Shown here: one piece after another, positions 1 to 4,278 of the stretch | Layout: each line of letters begins with the position of its first letter | Position numbering within the stretch: the stretch's first letter is position 1 | DNA from: Chloroflexota bacterium | GTDB lineage: Bacteria; Chloroflexota; Anaerolineae; Anaerolineales; UBA4823 | Direction of reading: 5' to 3' | Assembly (NCBI GenBank): GCA_030636125.1 | Contig: DAOVXM010000194.1 | Location: 1-5,819 of the forward strand | Length of the DNA: 5,819 nt | The notes under the pieces: generated by a model | The model's database searches: none | The model's input: only the letters and a program-made list of their open reading frames with translations | What the model was told of the DNA's origin: nothing | Translations under genes and position numbers: made by a program

Positions 1-1
1 C

Positions 2-1066
2 AAGCATGCCTTGCTGCGTGAGGTCACTTACGAGAGCGTGTTGAAACGTTTACGCCGGATCTATCACGGCTTGGTTGCTGACTGGCTGATAAAGCAAAGT
101 GGCGGCAGGTCTGTAGAGATTAGCGGCTTGATCGCTGACCACCTGGAGTTATCTAGCCGCAGGATTGAGGCGGCTGATTACTTTATCCAGGCTGCCCGCC
201 AGGCTTCAGCCAGATATGCAAATAATGAAGCGACTAAATATTTCCAACGGGCGATTACCCTACTTCAAGGTTTGTCCGATGGTAACAGGCAAGATGAAGT
301 AATTGCACACCTTAATGAAGAGATGGGTGATGTGCAAGGTTTGCTACAACAGAAATTGGATGCGCAAACGTCATACCAACGGGCGTTAGCTATTTTGCCC
401 GATACAGAGGGTATTTGGCAGGCTAGACTCCATCGTAAGATCGGGAATTATTTCGAGGAGTATCAATCCCGGAAACATGCATATGATCTAGCAGAGAGCG
501 CGCTGGGAGCAACACCTGCCAGGACGGAAACACAGTGGTGGCATGAATGGATTAATATTTATATTGAACGGATCTGGATTTGTTATGTATTTGTTCAAGT
601 GGATGACTTCGTCGAGTTACGCGATAAAACACAACCGGTAATTGAAGAACAAGGCACACCAGCACAACATGCCAGGTTTCTGTCTGCATTAGTCGCTCAC
701 AACAATCTAAGCCATCGTTTTTCTGTAACGGAAGAATCAGTCATAAACAGTCGTGGAGCCCTAGAGATAATCCGCCAAACAGGAAACTTACGCTCAATTG
801 CCGGCCATCAATTTGGTTTGGGTTTTAACTTATTGTTCGCTGGAGATCTACAGGCTGCTGAGGCAAATCTGTTGGCGGCCTTAGATTTGGGTAAAAAGGC
901 GGGAGACGCCTGGGCACAAACGATATCTATGACTTATTTGGCTATTTGCTACCGGATGGGAGGTGACCTGTCTAAAGTTAGGCAATATGCAGAATTGGGT
1001 TTACAAATGGCTCTCACATCTAGGCTGAATTCTTATATCGGCATGGGAAAAGCGAATCTAGCCTGA
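2..1066 (+). CDS. C-terminal part of AAA-ATPase/TPR signalling protein, 5' end outside window, ended early by in-frame TGA
   Basis: The reading frame is already open at base 2, so the true start lies left of the window. The first residues read KHALLREVTYESVLKRLRR, then an H..VADWL segment and a GLIADHLEL segment. That is the pattern found where the ATPase domain ends in large bacterial AAA-ATPase/TPR proteins, which often carry an N-terminal adenylate cyclase, kinase or transcription-activator domain; which one applies here cannot be seen. The rest is helical repeat sequence of TPR type: A-A-D-Y-F..A...A..RYAN.EA..YF.RA at about residues 57-86, another near residues 120-130 (SYQRALAIL), and further copies around 265-295 and 305-335 (GDLQAAEANLLAALDL, GGDLSKVRQYAELGL). 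By family, the TPR part acts as a sensor or protein-interaction scaffold in the cytoplasm. The frame stops at TGA 1064-1066 but continues cleanly beyond it, so this is probably a truncated version of a longer protein. Confidence 0.8.
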   Translation, partial: KHALLREVTYESVLKRLRRIYHGLVADWLIKQSGGRSVEISGLIADHLELSSRRIEAADYFIQAARQASARYANNEATKYFQRAITLLQGLSDGNRQDEVIAHLNEEMGDVQGLLQQKLDAQTSYQRALAILPDTEGIWQARLHRKIGNYFEEYQSRKHAYDLAESALGATPARTETQWWHEWINIYIERIWICYVFVQVDDFVELRDKTQPVIEEQGTPAQHARFLSALVAHNNLSHRFSVTEESVINSRGALEIIRQTGNLRSIAGHQFGLGFNLLFAGDLQAAEANLLAALDLGKKAGDAWAQTISMTYLAICYRMGGDLSKVRQYAELGLQMALTSRLNSYIGMGKANLA

Positions 1067-1384
1067 TTGGCCTTGAAAGGTCAGGAATATGATCAGGCAG
1101 AGGCAGGGTGTTTGGAAGCCCTGAATATACCAGCCCATATGAATAATCCCTTCAATTGGTGCGCCTTATTTCCACTAATACAAATAGCCGCATCAAATGG
1201 GGAACTGGATAGAGCAGTTGATTATCTAGCTCAGGTGATGGATCCTCTACAAATGCGACTACCCGATGAATTATCGCTTTCCGCTGAAGTAAGTATAGCT
1301 GCTTTGAAAGCCGGCCAAAAAGTGGATATACCTGCATCTCTTCACCGTACACTCGAGCTCGCCAAAGTGTATGGCTATCTTTAG
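1067..1384 (+). pseudogene. Detached C-terminal tail of the TPR protein, downstream of the in-frame TGA
   Basis: This segment is in exactly the same frame as the upstream TPR gene and is separated from it only by the TGA at 1064-1066. It starts LALKGQEYDQAEAG, a typical TPR helix pair. Joined to the preceding GKANLA, it would give GKANLA-W-LALKGQ if the TGA were TGG, a very usual TPR phrase. The segment runs about 105 codons without any other stop and ends in a natural TAG at 1382-1384 followed directly by TGA. Independent translation from the TTG at 1067 is unlikely because no Shine-Dalgarno sequence precedes it, although termination-reinitiation cannot be excluded. The best reading is the last part of one gene split by a point mutation or a base-call error. 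The intact sequence after the stop suggests the break is recent. Confidence 0.7.
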
Positions 1385-1486
1385 TGATGTTGGTTTAATA
1401 TTAAGCTACAATGTTCCAAGTAGCTACTTCGCTGCATCTTTTTCATTTTTATTAACCGAACTCACTTGAGGCATGGATAAGAAAGA

Positions 1487-1506
1487 ATGGTGCATTTATG
1501 CATCAT
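1487..1506. repeat. Short inverted repeat, possible operator
   Basis: ATGGTGCAT at 1487-1495 and ATGCATCAT at 1498-1506 are inverted copies with one mismatch and a 2-bp centre. The right arm ends on the first base of a TATAAT hexamer (1506-1511). A dyad next to or within a promoter is the usual form of a repressor or activator site. However, no good -35 is visible upstream and no regulator gene lies in the window, so its role is conjecture. Confidence 0.3.
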
Positions 1507-1641
1507 ATAATTACTCGACGATGGACTCAACTCCTAAACGAACTTGGGATCGCAGGTGGGAGGCTTCTTCACCAGTGGATAGATCTGCCAGTGCATGCGC
1601 TTGTTACCTATAATCGCCTTCAAATTATACATATCCCATAA
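1498..1641 (+). CDS. Possible 47-codon small ORF or gene remnant, unknown
   Basis: The frame is open from 1456. From the ATG at 1498 it gives a 47-residue peptide starting MHHIITRRWTQLLNELG and ending in TAA at 1639-1641. The middle (GGRLLHQWIDLPVHALV) has a protein-like, amphipathic make-up, better than the competing overlapping ORF at 1473-1613. Against it being a gene, there is no clear Shine-Dalgarno sequence before the ATG, the frame overlaps promoter-like sequence, and 47 codons can arise by chance. I do not recognise a family. It may be the decayed end of an older gene or simply noncoding. Confidence 0.15.
   Translation: MHHIITRRWTQLLNELGIAGGRLLHQWIDLPVHALVTYNRLQIIHIP
1585..1614 (+). 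promoter_or_regulatory. Candidate sigma70-type promoter for the envelope operon
   Basis: An exact TATAAT at 1609-1614 lies 18 bp after CTGCCA (1585-1590), which matches the TTGACA consensus at 4 of 6 positions. It would give an untranslated leader of roughly 90 nt before the ATG at 1715. The 330-bp gap and the change of gene theme support a promoter here. The -35 is weak, so activator dependence or another start site is possible. Confidence 0.4.
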
Positions 1642-1701
1642 ATGGAGTGGGAACCAAATACACCATCATGGCGTCTAATCTCCAGTGTACGCACTTTAGG
1701 G

Positions 1702-1709
1702 AAAGGAGA
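1702..1709 (+). promoter_or_regulatory. Ribosome binding site of the 1715 gene
   Basis: AAAGGAGA lies 5 nt upstream of the ATG at 1715, a strong Shine-Dalgarno match at normal spacing. It fixes this start over the ATG at 1642 in another frame. Confidence 0.75.
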
Positions 1710-1714
1710 TTCGG

Positions 1715-3157
1715 ATGGCCAAGAAGATATTTATTTCTGCAGTTGTGGTGATCTTGTTATTCGCAAGTGTCGAGCTTATGGGTTTGTTTGGAAGGACTTA
1801 CCGTGGATTGATCGATTTGGGTATTTACAAAAGCGCACGTGCGTCAGCCCTCCAGGACGAAACTCTGTTGACACCCACAGACCAAAGGCTCCAACCTGAG
1901 GATCCGGATTATGTAGAGGTGATCCAAAATACATCCGAAATGGTTTGGGATGAGAATGCTCAAAGACTGGCCGCTGAGTATGGCTTGCAAATCCTCAACG
2001 TCACCTGGGAGGATACCGGGCGGTATTACAACTCATCCGTCGGACCTAATATCTCTGATGTGACCATTCAAGTACAGCACCAAGATAGGCGTACAGGCGA
2101 GTACAATCTCACCTTGATGCCCGTCATACGCTACCCAAATTTTACTGACCTCACAGCGGATATCTCCCCCGATCAGTTTTACCTCTTGGTGGGCAACGAG
2201 AAGGGTGAGAGCTTAGAGCGTGTCAGCCTCAGGGAATATCTACATAACTTCCGGATCTACCTAAATGATTCCCAATCCTGGGCTGGGAGGGAAAACTCGT
2301 TGCTGGCGAAGCGGGATACGCATGTATTGGTCAGCGCCCAAGCGGCATTTCTACCAATTCCCGAGGGTGGTGTGGCCGAATTCAATCCAGTCATCTTCAA
2401 TTACCAGTCTTATGCCGGTGACCCCGCCGTGCTGACGATCGTAGCTACGCGAGAGGGCACTAGCGCCACAGTTATTGATAATGTGCGCGATGCTTTTCCG
2501 GCTGGATTTTCGTGGGGCCAGCGTCTTTTCTTCAACCAGAATGGTGAGAGAGCCAGTTTCACTGGAGAGCGAATCAGCGATTTTGTCCCCGCGGATCGAG
2601 GGATGGTTGAGGTTGCGCCCGTGGCGGCTGGCGAGGTCGGTCTCAATATGGTGATGATCATTCAAGTCCCGCTTAAACAGAAAAATCCCATGCAGGAAGG
2701 GATGGTGCTTTTTGAGGCGGCGTCAGCACCTGCGATGGATGCCGAATTCGAGAAAAGTGATGTGGAGGCGGCAGTCATTGGACATGGTGCGGTGGAGGGA
2801 CCCTTCACCGAAATCGATGGCTTGAGAATCGAGCGGGATGAGCGTTTCCCAATCAGAGTAACTGTGCAGTTCTACAAGGCTACTAGCAATGGGGTGGTCT
2901 CTGCGGAAGATTTGGTAGATATTGCTGATCAGATCAAACGTGTCTATGCCGATGCTGATTACGTTGGTAGCCTGGTGGTTGATTCAGGTAAAGATCGGCC
3001 AACGGAATACGATGGTCCCAAGATCGAACCCGAGGCCTGGTGGGAAAATTTCTGGAAACGTTTTGAAGGCAATACCAACTTGGATCGTTTCCAGGCTTAT
3101 GAATTGCTCAATTCACTGAATGCTTATGCTCGCAGATGGGTTGGTATTCCGGAATGA
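1715..3157 (+). CDS. Membrane-anchored or exported conserved protein of unknown function
   Basis: This is a 480-residue protein with a strong ribosome binding site 5 nt upstream of its ATG. The N terminus (MAKK followed by a hydrophobic run, residues about 5-24) is a signal peptide or an uncleaved membrane anchor. A signal-peptidase site is not obvious near its end, so anchoring with the rest outside the membrane is favoured. Residues about 60-200 look like a mixed alpha/beta N-terminal part. Residues about 203-325 form the best-conserved-looking block: VLVSAQAAFLPIP, FNPVIFNYQS, PAVLTIVATREGTSATVIDN, then WGQRLFFNQNGERASFTGER and GLNMVMIIQVPLKQK. The protein contains no cysteine. I recall similar uncharacterised proteins in other bacteria but no named domain, catalytic motif or function. 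The C-terminal part is acidic/aromatic (EAWWENFWKRF). The gene ends with TGA immediately followed by TAG, and the next gene starts within 20 bases or overlaps it, so the two are likely co-transcribed. Confidence 0.85.
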   Translation: MAKKIFISAVVVILLFASVELMGLFGRTYRGLIDLGIYKSARASALQDETLLTPTDQRLQPEDPDYVEVIQNTSEMVWDENAQRLAAEYGLQILNVTWEDTGRYYNSSVGPNISDVTIQVQHQDRRTGEYNLTLMPVIRYPNFTDLTADISPDQFYLLVGNEKGESLERVSLREYLHNFRIYLNDSQSWAGRENSLLAKRDTHVLVSAQAAFLPIPEGGVAEFNPVIFNYQSYAGDPAVLTIVATREGTSATVIDNVRDAFPAGFSWGQRLFFNQNGERASFTGERISDFVPADRGMVEVAPVAAGEVGLNMVMIIQVPLKQKNPMQEGMVLFEAASAPAMDAEFEKSDVEAAVIGHGAVEGPFTEIDGLRIERDERFPIRVTVQFYKATSNGVVSAEDLVDIADQIKRVYADADYVGSLVVDSGKDRPTEYDGPKIEPEAWWENFWKRFEGNTNLDRFQAYELLNSLNAYARRWVGIPE

Positions 3158-3177
3158 TAGGATTATACTTAACTACC

Positions 3178-3231
3178 ATGAAAAGAATCTCGGTACTACT
3201 AATTTTACTGAGCGTTGTTCTCAGTGCATGC
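3178..3231 (+). other. Lipoprotein signal peptide and lipobox
   Basis: This encodes 18 residues: K2-R3, a hydrophobic stretch of about 11 residues, then Leu-Ser-Ala-Cys. The Cys codon is at 3229-3231. It predicts Lgt/LspA processing and anchoring on the outer face of a membrane. Confidence 0.8.
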
Positions 3232-4152
3232 CAGCTACTTCCTCCTGAGGATTCACTTTCTATGGGCGAGTTGACGGCAGAATCTCCTGGTTCAGGTGAT
3301 TTCAGCCAAAAGACAGCAGTATCGACTCGCCAACCGGAAAGCACCCTTACACCTTCAAAGGATGTGCTTAACGACGCTGAAGGAGCGCAGCAGACGCCAG
3401 TTTCAATCTCACTAGGGGATTTGTCGGAACCCAATACTGAGGATTTGAGCGATGCGCCTCGCCCCAAGGTGATCTGGGAGAAAGGCGCTGATGCGAAGAT
3501 TGTTTCGGGGACATTATGTTGTGGCTATACATCCCCCTTAGTTCCGCTTAACTACATTCCCGCGGTGCAAATTTGGGGAGATGGGCATATTATCTGGGTA
3601 AAAAATCAAAATGATGGCTCTCGCCAAGTCCAGGAAGCCTGGTTGAGTCCTGAGGAGATGAAAACATCCCTGGGTGCGGTGGTGGATGCGGGTTTCTTTG
3701 GCATGCAAAGTAAATATAAAAATGCACTGGTAACCGATCTCCCTGAAAAATGCCTGGTGGTGAACTTAGCCGGTAATGAGAAACAGGTATGCGAGTACTA
3801 TCAGGGCGCACCGCAGGAATTCCACGATCTGTATGGTTATTTTGCCAATGGAGTTGGTATGGATGGGAAAGTTTATGTACCAACGAGCGCATATCTTGTA
3901 TCTTATCCTTTCTCTCTGGAGGCGAATGTCACCCAGGATGCTGTGGGTTTCATCTGGGATAGTGAATCGCTTGGATTATCATTATCAGGGGCAGTTGATC
4001 AGGGCTTGTGGGTTGAGGGACCCCCTCTCGAGTTAGCCTGGGAAATTGTCAACGCTAATCCGGGATTTATGGTCGTTCAGGACGGAGATCGTTACTACCA
4101 GATCTCGCTACAGATTCCCGGTATTAGTTGGGAAGAACCTCCCGCTCGATAA
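3178..4152 (+). CDS. Lipoprotein of unknown function
   Basis: From the ATG at 3178 the protein has 324 residues and starts with a textbook lipoprotein signal: MKR, a hydrophobic core, then lipobox L-S-A-C with Cys18 as the lipid-attachment residue. Residues about 19-95 are a low-complexity Ser/Thr/Pro/Glu-rich tether. The folded domain follows, with GTLCCGYTSP at about 111-120, NYIPAVQIWGDGHIIWV at about 125-141, a helix with LSPEEM...VVDAGFF at about 156-174, and Cys192 and Cys205, which may pair in a disulphide. The C-terminal half has GLWVEGPPLELAW and RYYQISLQIPGI. I have a weak memory of comparable lipoproteins in Anaerolineae, but no function is known to me. An alternative start, the ATG at 3154, overlaps the previous stop as ATGA and adds eight residues (MIGLYLTT) before the same signal peptide; translational coupling would favour it. 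The positively charged n-region makes 3178 the better mature-signal start. The gene sits in one operon with the anchored protein upstream. Confidence 0.8.
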   Translation: MKRISVLLILLSVVLSACQLLPPEDSLSMGELTAESPGSGDFSQKTAVSTRQPESTLTPSKDVLNDAEGAQQTPVSISLGDLSEPNTEDLSDAPRPKVIWEKGADAKIVSGTLCCGYTSPLVPLNYIPAVQIWGDGHIIWVKNQNDGSRQVQEAWLSPEEMKTSLGAVVDAGFFGMQSKYKNALVTDLPEKCLVVNLAGNEKQVCEYYQGAPQEFHDLYGYFANGVGMDGKVYVPTSAYLVSYPFSLEANVTQDAVGFIWDSESLGLSLSGAVDQGLWVEGPPLELAWEIVNANPGFMVVQDGDRYYQISLQIPGISWEEPPAR

Positions 4153-4227
4153 AAAATGAGGAAAACTACGAAAATGGGGAGGTGCGGGATAACCCCTTTC
4201 AGCTGTGTAGCACTTAATGTTAAAATA

Positions 4228-4249
4228 AAGCGCGCCAAACGGCGCGCTT
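4228..4249. terminator. Strong bidirectional intrinsic terminator between convergent genes
   Basis: AAGCGCGCC (4228-4236) and GGCGCGCTT (4241-4249) form a perfect 9-bp GC-rich stem with an AAAC loop. On the minus strand the stem is followed by TATTTTA (complement of 4221-4227), a fair U tract, 30 nt after the protease stop. On the plus strand it is followed by the weaker TTTATT at 4253-4258, 76 nt after the lipoprotein stop. It is therefore probably the main terminator of the minus-strand protease and also serves the plus-strand operon. Confidence 0.8.
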
Positions 4250-4278
4250 AGGTTTATTAGGTGGCGACTTTGGCCTCG

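Larger units (their letters stand above)
1385..1714. other. 330-bp intergenic region with promoter-like signals and small dyads
   Basis: This is an AT-rich gap between the TPR gene and the envelope operon. It contains an AAGTAGCTACTT palindrome at 1418-1429, a T-rich stretch at about 1438-1452, a dyad at 1487-1506, two exact TATAAT hexamers (1506-1511 and 1609-1614) and the ribosome binding site of the next gene. Two short ORFs exist (1473-1613 and 1498-1641), neither with a convincing ribosome binding site. No strong terminator hairpin is seen after the TPR gene. The nearest candidate is an AGCTAC/GTAGCT stem (1404-1409 with 1420-1425) with a 10-nt loop, but its T tract is more than 10 nt away. 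Confidence 0.6.

Noticed and set aside
1064..1066. UGA recoded as Trp or selenocysteine
   Set aside because: All other Trp codons in the window are TGG, the 1715 gene ends with TGA, and a TPR helix is not a selenocysteine context.
1473..1613. 46-codon ORF beginning MDKKEW
   Set aside because: The only Shine-Dalgarno-like GAGG is 1 nt from the ATG, the translation is not protein-like, and it overlaps the promoter-like -10.
1642..1899. Plus-strand 85-codon ORF starting ATG at 1642
   Set aside because: It overlaps the well-supported gene at 1715 in another frame, has no ribosome binding site and a low-complexity translation.
2351..2665. Antisense ORFs inside the 1715-3157 gene
   Set aside because: They are shadow frames of a clearly coding plus-strand gene, with no signals of their own.
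3164..3169. TATACT as an internal promoter for the lipoprotein gene
   Set aside because: It lies only 8 nt before the ATG with no -35 match; co-transcription from upstream is simpler.
3108..3467. Antisense ORF across the operon junction
   Set aside because: It runs opposite the signal peptide and linker of the lipoprotein; its Ser-rich composition is a shadow of the Ser/Thr/Glu linker.
4176..4196. GGGG...CCCC stem followed by TTT as terminator of the lipoprotein gene
   Set aside because: The stem is only 4 bp with a 13-nt loop; the 9-bp stem at 4228-4249 is far stronger.
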